Notes under the pieces: model-generated
Told to the model about the DNA's origin: nothing
Database searches by the model: none
Seen by the model: the letters and a program-made list of their open reading frames with translations, nothing else
Position numbers and translations under genes: made by a program
Part shown: positions 26,845-35,615 of the stretch, piece after piece
Layout of the letters: each line of letters opens with the position of its first letter
Numbering within the stretch: position 1 is the first letter of the stretch
NCBI GenBank assembly: GCA_963732765.1
Contig: CAVTAS010000001.1
Location: forward strand, 372,001-436,000
DNA: 64,000 nt
DNA from: JANYHF01 sp963732765
GTDB lineage: Bacteria > Pseudomonadota > Alphaproteobacteria > Rhizobiales > Hyphomicrobiaceae
Direction: 5' to 3'

Positions 26845-27219
26845 CCTGGCGCGGCGGCGGACGCAACGCAGCTGAATTGGCCTCCACGATACTGCTGTTG
26901 ATCTGACCCCGCGGGGAGTTCTATTGTCATATCAGGGAAATTGCTTAGTCTCTTCATCTGCGAATTCTTTAACCAACTCTCAATTGTCTATTGAAATCAT
27001 AGAGAAATCAGCTTATCTGTCGAACAGGTCAGCAATCGTCAAGTCATACCGGCTTTAGCTCGCTGCTGCGGGTGGACGGTGTTGTAACCGGCAAGTGATC
27101 GTTGCTCTCACATCATTGTGTTGCTAGTGCCGCCAGCGGTCGCAGCAACGATACCGTGCCGTGCGGCAGCGACAGCCGGCTGCCTGCGGGAACTGCCACC
27201 AGGGATTTAGGGGAACGCT
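26845..27219. promoter_or_regulatory. AT-rich leader region upstream of mucR
   Basis: A 375-base gap with no gene. The stretch 26920-27050 is clearly more AT-rich than the surroundings, with several T/A-rich tracts, as expected for a MucR-controlled promoter; MucR proteins are known to bind AT-rich DNA and repress their own genes. A GC-rich section (27125-27200) follows, just before the AGGGGAAC ribosome site. Confidence 0.4.
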
Positions 27220-27639
27220 ATGGAAAACGACGAACTGGAAGCACGAAGCGAACTGGTTGAACTGACTGCCGGCATCGTATCGGCCTATGTGTCCAACAAC
27301 ACCGTGGTGACCGGCGACCTCGCCCAGCTGATCGGCGAAGTGCACGAGGCCTTGAGCCGGGCGGCCAATCGCACGCGTTCGCCCGATGCCGAGGATCTGA
27401 AGCCGGCCGTACCGGTGAAGAAGTCGATCACCCCCGATTTCCTGATCTGCCTGGAAGACGGCATGAAGTTCAAATCGCTGAAGCGCCACCTGCGCACACG
27501 CTACAATCTGTCGCCGGAGGAATACCGCGAGAAGTGGGATCTGCCGCACGACTATCCGATGGTGGCGCCGAACTACGCCGATGCCCGCTCCGAGCTGGCC
27601 AAGAAAATGGGCTTGGGGCAGCGGCGCGGCGCGCGCTGA
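27220..27639 (+). CDS. mucR: Ros/MucR-family transcriptional regulator
   Basis: A 139-aa global regulator of the Alphaproteobacteria, known to act as a nucleoid-like repressor of exopolysaccharide, motility and other genes. The N-terminal half (ELVELTAGIVSAYVSNNTVV) mediates oligomerisation in relatives; the C-terminal half is a prokaryotic zinc-finger domain (CLEDGMKFKSLKRHLRTRYN, then LSPEEYREKWDLPHDYPMVA). Zinc ligands C77, D80 and H90 are present, but the final His is replaced (R94-Y95), so zinc may be bound weakly or not at all. A strong terminator follows the gene. Confidence 0.93.
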   Translation: MENDELEARSELVELTAGIVSAYVSNNTVVTGDLAQLIGEVHEALSRAANRTRSPDAEDLKPAVPVKKSITPDFLICLEDGMKFKSLKRHLRTRYNLSPEEYREKWDLPHDYPMVAPNYADARSELAKKMGLGQRRGAR

Positions 27640-27683
27640 GCGGCCCAAGCCGGACCAATCTTTTCCAGCGTGCATTTCAAAAG

Positions 27684-27992
27684 TCATGAAGGCGTCCCAT
27701 CGCGGGGCGCCTTTTGTTTTTGTGCGGTTTTGAGAGCCGCTGCCTCCGCGCGGTAGGCCCGCAGCAACGCGGCATGGCGGCCAAGGTCGTAGCTCCAGTG
27801 CCGCGTCAGGCCGCGCCGGCGCTCGTTGCGCAACATCTGCCGCAGCCGCTCAACCAGCCCCGTTCGATCCCCCTCGCCAAGCGCCAGCACTTCCGCCGGC
27901 CACATCCGCAGCAGCCGCGGCAGATCGCGCAAGCGGTCGTAGGCGGACGTATCGGGAAGGGGCGGAGCAGTGCGCGCGGCGACAGATGACAT
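27684..27992 (-). CDS. Hypothetical basic helical protein
   Basis: A 102-aa Arg- and Leu-rich protein: AYDRLRDLPRLLRMWPAEVL, GDRTGLVERLRQMLRNERRR, and GLTRHWSYDLGRHAALLRAY. It resembles small uncharacterised alphaproteobacterial proteins found beside DUF6456 genes, and its neighbour at 28162 (divergent, AT-rich gap of 169 bases) is one. Nucleic-acid binding is possible given the charge, but this is speculation. ATG 27992 is chosen over an in-frame ATG at 28061 that would add AT-rich promoter sequence. Its 3' end overlaps the mucR terminator. Confidence 0.65.
   Translation of the reverse strand: MSSVAARTAPPLPDTSAYDRLRDLPRLLRMWPAEVLALGEGDRTGLVERLRQMLRNERRRGLTRHWSYDLGRHAALLRAYRAEAAALKTAQKQKAPRDGTPS
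27691..27720 (+). terminator. Rho-independent terminator of mucR
   Basis: GGCGTCCC-ATCGC-GGGGCGCC hairpin followed by TTTTGTTTT, 52 bases after the mucR stop. It overlaps the 3' end of the convergent minus-strand gene. Confidence 0.85.
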
Positions 27993-28161
27993 GGTGGTTG
28001 AACTCCCAAACTCCGAATGAATACTTTCAATTGTATGGGAATATTTGACAAATGGCAACAAATTTACAATAATATTGGTTTAGATTTGAAGAAACGGTAA
28101 CAAAAATGCAGTATCGACACGTCGAATACTTGAAATTGGGAGTTTCAGTTGGGAGGTCGAA

Positions 28162-28971
28162 ATGAGACGTGCAGTGGAAGGGCGGCAACAGCGTCTGGCT
28201 CTGTTGCGAGGTCTGGCAAAGTCCGAGGCATCGTTGCGCAGTTCTGGCGGACGACGGGCTGCCGTGCCCGAGGCTGTCGTTCTGGACGCCATGAGCGCTG
28301 GTCTCGTGGCGCGCAGGTCCGACGCGCCGGACCAAGTCGTCATCACCTCGGCCGGGCGGGCGTGGCTGCGGCGGCAGCTGGCCAGCGACGATCCGTTCCT
28401 GACCCAGCACCGCGAACTGCGGCGCATCGAGCATCCGGTCGTGGCAGGCGAGACCTCGCAACCGCCAATGGTCGTCAATGACGCCGAGAGCCCACTTGCC
28501 TGGCTGCGCCAGCGCAAAGACCGCCATGGTGCGCCAATACTTTCCGATCCCCAGTACGCGGCCGGCGAGCGGTTGCGTCAGGACTACACCTTCGCGGCGC
28601 TTGGCCCGCGCGTCACCGCCAATTGGTCGAACATGGCCCCAACCGATCGACAGAGCCGGGCGGGGGCAAGTGCGGGGGCCATGCGCGACGATGTGATCGC
28701 GGCCAAGACGAGGGTCGCGCGCGCGGTCGGCGCCGTCGGCCCCGAATTAGGTCGGATGCTGATGGATGTCTGTTGCCTGCTGAAGGGCATTGAGGTGGCG
28801 GAGGTTGCGCAGGGCCTGCCACAGCGGTCGGGCAAGGTCGTTCTGCTACTGGGGTTGACGGCTCTGGCCCGCCACTATGGCCTGATCGCTCCTCCCCCGC
28901 CCTCGCGCGACGCCATGCACATTCTGCATTGGGGCGAAGCGGACTACCGGCCCGAACTCGAGCGCCGTTGA
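28162..28971 (+). CDS. DUF6456-domain protein
   Basis: A 269-aa protein restricted mainly to Alphaproteobacteria; function unknown. The N-terminal part looks like a degenerate winged helix (VVLDAMSAGLVARRSDAPDQ, VVITSAGRAWLRRQL). The C-terminal DUF6456 domain is clear: ESPLAWLRQRKDRHGAPILS, DPQYAAGERLRQDYTFAAL, GPRVTANWSNMAP, and GKVVLLLGLTALARHYGL. DNA binding is a reasonable guess from the winged-helix-like start. A bidirectional terminator follows immediately. Confidence 0.85.
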   Translation: MRRAVEGRQQRLALLRGLAKSEASLRSSGGRRAAVPEAVVLDAMSAGLVARRSDAPDQVVITSAGRAWLRRQLASDDPFLTQHRELRRIEHPVVAGETSQPPMVVNDAESPLAWLRQRKDRHGAPILSDPQYAAGERLRQDYTFAALGPRVTANWSNMAPTDRQSRAGASAGAMRDDVIAAKTRVARAVGAVGPELGRMLMDVCCLLKGIEVAEVAQGLPQRSGKVVLLLGLTALARHYGLIAPPPPSRDAMHILHWGEADYRPELERR

Positions 28972-28983
28972 GGACGCAGCAAC

Positions 28984-29013
28984 AAAAAAAGGTCCCGGAA
29001 ACCGGGACCTTTT
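28984..29013. terminator. Bidirectional rho-independent terminator
   Basis: AAAAAAAGGTCCCGG-AAA-CCGGGACCTTTT. Stem GGTCCCGG/CCGGGACC with A and T runs on both sides, between the DUF6456 gene and the convergent gene at 29057. Confidence 0.92.
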
Positions 29014-29056
29014 CGCATGATTCGTGCTTTTGCGCGGTCAGCGCATCGACGGCGCC

Positions 29057-29434
29057 TTAGGCGTCGTCGCGGCTCGGATTGGAGAACACCAAGCCAGCCA
29101 GCAACAGAATGGCAGCAAGTGCGACATGCAGGAAGCGGTCGGCTTCGTTCACGGCGATGTGGCCGGCGATCAGGTAAGGATCGAGCGGATGCAGGAAACC
29201 AAGCAGTGCGATGGCAGCATAGATCACGCCGACCAGCAGCAACGTCTGCTTGCCGCCGATGATGAAGGGCAACAAAATCAACAGCAAGCCGCTGGCGAGA
29301 TGCACCAGGTTATGCTCGGTATCGACCTTGAACAGGCCCTGTGAGCTGACGATTTCCTGACCCGGCACAAAACCCAGAACGCCGACGCCGATCAAAATAA
29401 TGCCCAGAATGATGCTAATGACACGTGCAGACAT
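29057..29434 (-). CDS. DUF4383-like small membrane protein
   Basis: A 125-aa inner-membrane protein with four hydrophobic helices: VISIILGIILIGVGVLGFVP, LASGLLLILLPFIIG, LLLVGVIYAAIALLGFLHP, and VALAAILLLAGLVFS. The layout, a His-bearing second helix (NLVHLASG) and an acidic GHIAVNEADRFLH segment, fits the DUF4383 family of unknown function. The start is ATG 29434, behind a strong GGGAGGGGAG ribosome site. Confidence 0.75.
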   Translation of the reverse strand: MSARVISIILGIILIGVGVLGFVPGQEIVSSQGLFKVDTEHNLVHLASGLLLILLPFIIGGKQTLLLVGVIYAAIALLGFLHPLDPYLIAGHIAVNEADRFLHVALAAILLLAGLVFSNPSRDDA

Positions 29435-29600
29435 AAGCTCCCCTCCCATTTTCCGTGCCGCAATCGCCCACCAAGGTCGACCGGCTGACAGACAAGTCCA
29501 CAGCCGGATACTATCCTGGCTTCGCAGAGGCTTCTACAATTGAATCCATAGCACGAATACGAATGGTTGCCACAACGGGCAGGGGTTGAATGTCGCACCC

Positions 29601-29723
29601 ATGACGATTCCGACCAACAAATCAGACGCCGACTGCCGAACTTGCCGCAGGTTCCGGTGGGCCGCGATCGCCGGCCTAAGCCTTGTGCTTGCGATGTGGC
29701 TAGGCGAGTGGATTTTGCGCTGA
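29601..29723 (+). CDS. Possible 40-aa membrane peptide
   Basis: ATG at 29601 opens a 40-codon frame: a polar N-terminus with a CxxC pair (DADCRTCRRFRW) then one hydrophobic helix (AAIAGLSLVLAMWLGEWIL). No good ribosome site is seen (AGGGG lies about 17 bases upstream), and the nearby terminator serves the other strand. It is a candidate, not a firm gene. The surrounding 29435-29967 stretch shows nothing else. Confidence 0.35.
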   Translation: MTIPTNKSDADCRTCRRFRWAAIAGLSLVLAMWLGEWILR

Positions 29724-29746
29724 CATCCATGCTTTGCCAAACTGAC

Positions 29747-29783
29747 AAAAAAAGGGGCGGTTGAGGAGTTCTCAACCGCCCTT
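29747..29783 (-). terminator. Terminator for the minus-strand gene at 29968
   Basis: On the minus strand GGGCGGTTGAG-AACTC-CTCAACCGCCC is followed by CTTTTTTT. The T-run is only on this strand, so it ends leftward transcription. Confidence 0.85.
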
Positions 29784-29967
29784 CAAGTTGTGGAGCATCG
29801 GAGCAACACGTGGATGCTTGATTTGAGTGCAAGCGCGATGCCAGCCGGGTGGCGTTGCGTCAGAGCCATGCCGCGCGTCGGCAAACTATGGCTACCAAAT
29901 TGATAACGTTGAGACTTTAGCACATCAAGCGAGTGCACGCAGGCCTAAAAGCGCCCAGGTCAGGTCA

Positions 29968-30222
29968 TCAGTGCGAGCCCTTGGCGGCCCAGGCGGGAAT
30001 GTACTGCCCCAGATTGGCGCGGTTCCAGATGGCGGACGCCGTTATGCCAGGGGCGGGGTCGGCGCGTTGCAGTGCGCGGTACCCGGACAACAAGCTGGCG
30101 GGATAAGACCGCGGCGCCAAAGCCTCATGGCGGGCAGGGCGAACCGGCGCATCCTGATTGTCATCGGACACCGTAGCGAAGCCAGCCGCTTCAGCTGCAC
30201 GCTGCAGAGATTCCAAACTCAT
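29968..30222 (-). CDS. Hypothetical 84-aa protein
   Basis: Begins MSLESLQRAAEAAGFATVSD behind a GGGAG ribosome site (ATG 30222) and ends with ITASAIWNRANLGQYIPAWA. No family recognised; there is no signal peptide or membrane segment. A rho-independent terminator on the same strand, about 190 bases downstream, supports expression. Possibly a short helical regulator-like protein, but no function is claimed. Confidence 0.5.
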   Translation of the reverse strand: MSLESLQRAAEAAGFATVSDDNQDAPVRPARHEALAPRSYPASLLSGYRALQRADPAPGITASAIWNRANLGQYIPAWAAKGSH

Positions 30223-30494
30223 GACACAACTCCCGATCTGCGCGCGTCCGTCCCCGTGCGAACGAATCCACGACCGCTACACTACGCCAACAGCCTTAAT
30301 TTCGGATTGAATGTTGCAATTCGGCATCTGTCAATCGTGCAGTGCAATAATTCGTTCGGTCGCTGCGTTGCCGGTTGCGCTGCGCTGCACCGTCCAGCTC
30401 GCAAATCTGCCGTGCTATAGTTGCTTCGATTCGCTGCCGACCCCGACAGTTCCCGCGTGCGCCCGGCTCCGCTCTCAACTTCGGGACCTCCGCA

Positions 30495-31301
30495 ATGCTG
30501 CAAGCCCTATGGCGAAAGACTGGCGACGTCGCCCACGCCGCCATCGGCCGGCGCGCGGTTGATGTCGGCTGGACAATCCAGGCCGACAAGAACGGCATGA
30601 TCTGGGATGATCCGCGCCCGTACCTGCGCAAGATGCCCCGGCCCCAATCGGTCAAATCGGTACAGTTGTGTCCTGCAGCGATCGATTTCGACTTACGCAA
30701 TTTTGTCGTCGACTGCCCGGTGGACATGCATCTGCGCATGAAGATGGACGACGACAAAGGCCCGCAGATCATCAACGCGGCGGGCGCGGCCAGCAATGTG
30801 CGCTCAAAGCACCTCGGGCAGATGGTGGTGCTGGTGAACCGCAACGAGTGGCGCCATCCCGACCGGCCGATCCTGCAAGTCACGACGCCCTATCTGTTCC
30901 TGGCCGACGAGCAGGTCTACATGAGCCAGGTCGCGCCCTATCTCGACTTCGCCAACCCGGCCTGGCCCGGCGTGCTGATCGGCGGGCGCTTTCCCATCCA
31001 CATCTGGCCTAGGCATCTGATGTGGGCGTTCGAATGGTACGACACCAAGCAGGACCTGGTGCTGAAGCGCGGCCAGCCCTGGTTCTACGTCCGCTTCGAG
31101 GGGCCGGACCCGTCCCGCCCGATCCGCATCGTGGAGACCGAGATCAGGCCGGAGACCCAAGCCTTCATCGACAGCATTTCGGGCGTGACCAACTACGTCA
31201 ACCGTACGTTCTCGCTATTCGATCGCGCCAAGAAGCGCCGGCCCGAACGGCTGGTCTGGCCGAAGGCGGTGCGGCAGGTGGTGCCGGAGGGGACGGGGTA
31301 G
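30495..31301 (+). CDS. Conserved-looking hypothetical protein
   Basis: A 268-aa soluble protein without recognised domain. Features: a Trp-rich beta-sheet character (HIWPRHLMWAFEWYDTKQDL, RGQPWFYVRFEGPDPSRPIR), a QVTTPYLFLADEQVYMSQVA segment with an FLADE motif, and a basic C-terminus (FDRAKKRRPERLVWPKAVRQ). No signal peptide. ATG 30495 is chosen because upstream in-frame sequence from 30375 is Cys/Arg-rich shadow. It stands alone; the next gene converges on it after 11 bases. Confidence 0.7.
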   Translation: MLQALWRKTGDVAHAAIGRRAVDVGWTIQADKNGMIWDDPRPYLRKMPRPQSVKSVQLCPAAIDFDLRNFVVDCPVDMHLRMKMDDDKGPQIINAAGAASNVRSKHLGQMVVLVNRNEWRHPDRPILQVTTPYLFLADEQVYMSQVAPYLDFANPAWPGVLIGGRFPIHIWPRHLMWAFEWYDTKQDLVLKRGQPWFYVRFEGPDPSRPIRIVETEIRPETQAFIDSISGVTNYVNRTFSLFDRAKKRRPERLVWPKAVRQVVPEGTG

Positions 31302-31312
31302 GCCGTTCGGCA

Positions 31313-31675
31313 TCATGGCGCAGGAGCTGTGCCGGCCGTTGCAATAGCGAGCACCTCTTTGGCCCGCGGATTGTCCGGCACCAACGCCAGCGACTGCTCG
31401 GCGCGCGCCTTTGCATCCGCCGTACGCCCGAGCCTGAGCGCCGTCAGGCTGGACGCGAACCAGGCCATGGCGCGCTGCTTGTCGGTTTCGGCGGCCTTCA
31501 GCGCGGCCGCAAATGCCGGTTCTGCAGTGGCAAAGTCGCCCGCCCGGAAGGCCGTGCGGCCGGTTTCCATCTCGGAAATATAGCTGCCGTCGGCTAAAAC
31601 GGATGGGGCGGCGCCAAAGCTGAACGCCGATACACAAAGCGCCTTGGCGATGGCGCGCCAGACTGTCCTGGCCAT
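31313..31675 (-). CDS. Secreted TPR-like protein
   Basis: A 120-aa protein with a signal peptide (IAKALCVSAFSFGAAPSVLA) and two to three tetratricopeptide-like helices: GRTAFRAGDFATAEPAFAAA, QRAMAWFASSLTALRLGRTA, DAKARAEQSLALVPDNPRAK. Likely periplasmic and a small protein-binding module. ATG 31675 gives the full signal peptide. It is 85 bases downstream of the M48 peptidase gene on the same strand and may be co-transcribed with it. Confidence 0.75.
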   Translation of the reverse strand: MARTVWRAIAKALCVSAFSFGAAPSVLADGSYISEMETGRTAFRAGDFATAEPAFAAALKAAETDKQRAMAWFASSLTALRLGRTADAKARAEQSLALVPDNPRAKEVLAIATAGTAPAP

Positions 31676-31760
31676 GCACGTGCTCCCGCTCTCGTGGCTC
31701 GTAACGAGACACGAGCATAGCCGCAGCAACTGTCAGCGCAAGTCGTGCCACCGGGACGGG

Positions 31761-33368
31761 CTACGCCGCCGTCGCAGCCCCTGGCACCGGATCGAGATAG
31801 CGGTCGACCATGAAACTGGCGAGGTCGGTGCGCGAGGGATCGATCTTGAGGCTCTGCTCCAGGCAGTCGATGCCGAAATCCTCGCGCGCTTCCAGCAGCG
31901 CTTCGCCGGCGCCGAACCAATCTTCGGCATGCGCGCGGGTCCAGTCGGTGCGCGGGGCCAGCGCGAGGGCGTGGCGCAGCCGATCCAGCGCCTCGTCTGC
32001 GCCGGCGTCCAGCATGGCCATGCCAGCTGCGAGGTGCGAGCGGCCGTCGGCGGCGTGCCAGGTGAGGAGATCCTGGTAGCGCGGGCGGGCCGCTTCCATG
32101 CCGTCGGCAAAATAGGCGAGCTTGGCGCGCTCGATGGCGGGGGCGAGGTCGAGCGGATGGGCGGCGGCCAGGGCGTCGAGATCCATCAGGCGGCGAGTCT
32201 CGGGGCTGAGTTTGTCGAAGGCGGCGCGCCACTGCGGGGCGATGGAAGCGCGCCAGGCGGTGTCGAACACGGTCAGCATACGGTTGAGCGAGGGCCCGAG
32301 CAGGCCTTCGGCTGATACGGCGACTGGGCCGGGCAGGCTGGGATCGACACCGAGGGCGGCGATACGCTCGGCGAGCGAGGGACGGGCCTCGTCGCCCGAT
32401 TTTGCCAGTTCCGCATCAAGCACGTCCTCGGCCAGTTCCCACTCGGTCATGCGTGGAAGGAAATTGGCCATTTCTCTGTGAGGCTGAAGGCTTGGTTCGG
32501 GCGACGTGATCGGCTCTTCGGCGACGCGCGACCAATATTCGCCAAGGAAGGCCTCGGCAATGCTCAGGCGCTGCAGCGCCGAAGCGACAATGTCGGCGCC
32601 GGCGATCTCGGCGGCGTAGCGGTCGGCGGCGAACTCGGTGGCGCGCTCGGTGGCAGCCGATTGGGCCAGGAAGCCGGGAGCAAACCACTGTACCAACGGA
32701 CTGAAGGCGAGGCGCAGCACGAGTGGTTGACGGGGTTGGCGCTCCAGGATCTGCTGCCAGGTGAGGCGCGCGCGGTGGACAACGGCGGCCTTGTCGCCGG
32801 CGCGCCCCGAAAGATGGCCGAGTTCATGGGCGATCAGCACCGCAGCTTCCGCCTTGCTCACGGACTGCAGCAGCGGCAGGCCGATGACAATCTCGTTGCG
32901 GTAGCCGCCGAACAGGCCGCGGCTGGGGCGTTGCACGGCCTTGGCCGCGAAGGTGTCGGTCAGATAGACGGCGTCGATGGCGGGCGCCTTCAGGTAGCTG
33001 CGCACTTTTTCGATCAGCGCGAACAGCTCGGGCGCATCGGCGACGCTTACGGGCTGGCCATCGGGCTGCTCAAAGCGAACCCAGCTGGCCAGGATCAGCA
33101 ATGCGGCCGGAATCAGGAACAAGACGACCCAGGCTTGGCCAAGCCCGATTGGCTGATGGCGCAGCACCGCCCAGGCCATGGCGACAACCGGAATGGCGAC
33201 CAGCGCGCCGGCAATGGCGGGAACCAGGACATAGCCGCGCTTGGCCAGCGCATAGGCGCGATCCAGCTCAGCCGAGGCGAGGTCGGGAGACGCCGGGACA
33301 ACCTCGGGCGCAGGCGCCGTGGGCGTCTCGTCGACGGCAAGCGCCGCCTTGGCATCGGCCTCAAGCAT
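31761..33368 (-). CDS. M48-family membrane metalloprotease with C-terminal extension
   Basis: A 535-aa membrane protein related to HtpX/Ste24 peptidases. Two membrane helices (about residues 48-70 and 78-97) precede the protease domain with zinc motif H181-ELG-H185 (AVLIAHELGHLSGRAGDKAA) and the downstream Glu ligand in ATERATEFAADRYAAEIAG. The last 200 residues form a helical, TPR-like region (RLRHALALAPRTDWTRAHAE, FGIDCLEQSLKIDPSRTDLA). ATG 33368 is preferred to an earlier in-frame start at 33404. It is likely a quality-control protease of the inner membrane. Confidence 0.87.
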   Translation of the reverse strand: MLEADAKAALAVDETPTAPAPEVVPASPDLASAELDRAYALAKRGYVLVPAIAGALVAIPVVAMAWAVLRHQPIGLGQAWVVLFLIPAALLILASWVRFEQPDGQPVSVADAPELFALIEKVRSYLKAPAIDAVYLTDTFAAKAVQRPSRGLFGGYRNEIVIGLPLLQSVSKAEAAVLIAHELGHLSGRAGDKAAVVHRARLTWQQILERQPRQPLVLRLAFSPLVQWFAPGFLAQSAATERATEFAADRYAAEIAGADIVASALQRLSIAEAFLGEYWSRVAEEPITSPEPSLQPHREMANFLPRMTEWELAEDVLDAELAKSGDEARPSLAERIAALGVDPSLPGPVAVSAEGLLGPSLNRMLTVFDTAWRASIAPQWRAAFDKLSPETRRLMDLDALAAAHPLDLAPAIERAKLAYFADGMEAARPRYQDLLTWHAADGRSHLAAGMAMLDAGADEALDRLRHALALAPRTDWTRAHAEDWFGAGEALLEAREDFGIDCLEQSLKIDPSRTDLASFMVDRYLDPVPGAATAA

Positions 33369-33576
33369 GCAACAACTCCTCAACGCCACCGGAACTACGG
33401 GCAATTTGATGGGAACTGTAGCGGAGTTAGGTGAAGGAACACTTTCGCGATGCGGTTAGCAAAGCGTTGACAGGTGGGTATGGCGCCGTCGCGCGACGTG
33501 CTACATACTGATCTGGGCCGTCCCCAATCGGCCCCAATCCTGGCTTAGCGCAAGGCGACTTGTCGGGGAGATGGAC

Positions 33577-34839
33577 ATGATACGGACTGGCATTCTGGCT
33601 ACGGTTCGGCTGTTGGCGGTGTCTGCTGTTGTGGCCGGCGTGACCGGGAGCGGACTTGCCCGGGCCGAGGATGCGCCTGCAACTTCAGATCAACCCCCCG
33701 CGCAAACTGCCGAAGCTGCCGATCCGCGCGCTGGCGATCCCACCTTCGAGCAAGCCGCCAAGCTGCTGCGCGCCATCGACGCCATCCTTCAAGATACCGC
33801 TGAGAATCGCGCCGACGCCAAGAAGCTACCCAGCAAGGACGAGTTCCTGCTGCCCCCGGTGTTCTCCGAAACCAAGGAGAGCCGCCAGGATCACATCAAG
33901 AACTTGCTGGATTCGGCCCTCGGCATTGTCACCGATGTGCCGATCGTCGAACTGCAGAAAAAAATGGAGGACGCGCGCAAGGCCGTGCGCGATGGCGACA
34001 CCCGTATCTCCGACCTGAACCGCCGCAAGCTCAGCGCGCCCAAGGAAGCGCCGCTGGCGGGCTATCTCAACGACACCCAGGACAGCCTGGCGCGCGAGAT
34101 CGAGGCGCAGGAAAAAGCCAACGCCGACAAGAAGGCCGAGATCTTGGCCACCAAGCTGGAGATCGGCGAAGCGCTGGCCAAGGCCGGCATCAAGATGAGC
34201 CGCGATCAGCTCGATCTGCTGCTGGATAGCGTGCTCTCGGGCGATCTGGTGCGCTTGGTGGCGGTGTTCAACTCGGCCAAGCTGATTGACGAACAGCTGG
34301 GAAAGGGCATCCAGACTGGCAGCGGCGACCTGTCGGCAGCACGCAAGTTTTTCGCCATGCACGCGGCGCTATTTGCGATGCTCGTCCACGCCCAGGACAC
34401 GCTGATCGGCAAGATCGACGAGGTCTACCTGCCGCGCCTGAAGGCGATCGGCAAGGATGTGGCGGCCGCCCGCACCGATACCAAAAAGCTGCTCAAGGAG
34501 CAGAACCGCGACGATCAGAAGAAGGCGCTGGAAGCCAACCTGAAGAGCCAAGAGTTCGCCGACGAGGTGATGGCCTATTATCGCGGCTATCTCTTGCAGC
34601 AGCGCGAACAACTGGCGGCGGCCCGCATCAAGGCGGCCAAGGATTTGAAGATCGCCGATAACACCTTTGAGACGGTGGAAGCGAGTTTCCAGCTCAAGCA
34701 GCTGATCAAGGACGCCAAGGCCAGCTTCGAGGCGATCCAGAAGCTGGAAACGCCCGGCTTCGAGCAGATCTTCCAGAACCAGGAACTGCGCCAGGAGTTC
34801 GACAACCTGACGCGTAAGCTGGATGTGCCGGCGAGTTGA
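33577..34839 (+). CDS. Secreted coiled-coil hypothetical protein
   Basis: A 420-aa protein with a signal peptide (VRLLAVSAVVAGVTGSGLARA) and a mature part that is almost wholly helical and rich in Lys, Glu, Asp and Ala: AREIEAQEKANADKKAEILA, TKLEIGEALAKAGIKMSRDQ, and ARTDTKKLLKEQNRDDQKKA. Long heptad-like stretches suggest coiled coil in the periplasm. No enzyme motif. ATG 33577 has GGGGAG at proper distance; the ATG at 33571 directly abuts that ribosome site. Function unknown. Confidence 0.75.
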   Translation: MIRTGILATVRLLAVSAVVAGVTGSGLARAEDAPATSDQPPAQTAEAADPRAGDPTFEQAAKLLRAIDAILQDTAENRADAKKLPSKDEFLLPPVFSETKESRQDHIKNLLDSALGIVTDVPIVELQKKMEDARKAVRDGDTRISDLNRRKLSAPKEAPLAGYLNDTQDSLAREIEAQEKANADKKAEILATKLEIGEALAKAGIKMSRDQLDLLLDSVLSGDLVRLVAVFNSAKLIDEQLGKGIQTGSGDLSAARKFFAMHAALFAMLVHAQDTLIGKIDEVYLPRLKAIGKDVAAARTDTKKLLKEQNRDDQKKALEANLKSQEFADEVMAYYRGYLLQQREQLAAARIKAAKDLKIADNTFETVEASFQLKQLIKDAKASFEAIQKLETPGFEQIFQNQELRQEFDNLTRKLDVPAS

Positions 34840-34859
34840 GTCTGAATAGTCTGTTGCCA

Positions 34860-34893
34860 GAAAAAGGCCCGGCAGCCGTTGTGGCCGCCGGGC
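34860..34893 (-). terminator. Terminator for the minus-strand gene at 34922
   Basis: On the minus strand GCCCGGCGGCC-ACAAC-GGCTGCCGGGC is followed by CTTTTTC. It lies about 30 bases past the stop of the small secreted protein gene. Confidence 0.8.
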
Positions 34894-34921
34894 ACGATAG
34901 TGCAGGACTACATCACGCGCC

Positions 34922-35185
34922 CTACATCAAGCCCTTGAACGCGTCCTTCTGGCAGGCGTCCATGAACTCCTTGCCTTCCAGCACGCCGTCCTTGGCCATG
35001 GCGGCCGGGATCTTCATGGCGTCCATGGCTGCGAGATAGGGTTTGGCGACATCGCCGCCGATTTTGCCCTCGGCTTTGGCGTCGGCCTTGGTCCAGAGCG
35101 CGGTGCAGGCTTCCGGCGTGGCGGCAGTTGCGATCGATCCGAGGCACAGCAGCGCTACCGAGGTGGCGAGGACGAGCTTGCTCAT
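34922..35185 (-). CDS. Small secreted hypothetical protein
   Basis: An 87-aa protein with a signal peptide (MSKLVLATSVALLCLGSIAT). The mature part is short and helical with two cysteines (PEACTALWTKADAKAEGKIG and KEFMDACQKDAFKGLM), probably one disulfide. ATG 35185 follows AATGGAGAAATA. A terminator follows the gene. No family recognised. Confidence 0.75.
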   Translation of the reverse strand: MSKLVLATSVALLCLGSIATAATPEACTALWTKADAKAEGKIGGDVAKPYLAAMDAMKIPAAMAKDGVLEGKEFMDACQKDAFKGLM

Positions 35186-35615
35186 GGTTATTTCTCCATT
35201 TTTAGGTCGGCGTTTCAAGGAGTAAGTCAGAGCCGGCGGTGCGGCTCTGGTTGACTGGCAGCAACCAGTACGAAAGTTCCAATCGCCACCAGCAACGGGA
35301 GTGAATTTCCGGGCTCAATGCGGCAAAATCGTGAGTATACAGGTAAAAAATACTTCGAGCAGTAGTGTGTTTGAGAAGGAAATACTAAAGACTGATATTG
35401 AGAACAGGCGAAACTACGGGGCAGTCGTCCGATTTGCGGTCCGGAACATACGCATCGGTTGCGGCGCGTGCTCACGATCCTGTGATTGCGCTCCGGCCCG
35501 CCCGCCCGTATAAGCAGCGCTTCTCCGCGCTCCGACACCCCTGGAGGTGGCGCGGGGGCTTCGGGAACGGCCCGGGCTGTCCGCCGCCGTCTCGCAATTC
35601 CAAACGAAGAGAACC
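35186..35615. other. Intergenic region upstream of rplY
   Basis: About 430 bases without a gene. The section 35300-35430 is unusually AT-rich for this genome and probably holds divergent promoters; 35480-35600 is the GC-rich leader of the L25 gene. No hairpin terminator or known riboswitch was recognised. Confidence 0.4.

Noticed and set aside
29751..29786. Hairpin read as terminator of the 40-aa plus-strand frame
   Set aside because: The T-run follows the stem only on the minus strand, so it serves the minus-strand gene at 29968.
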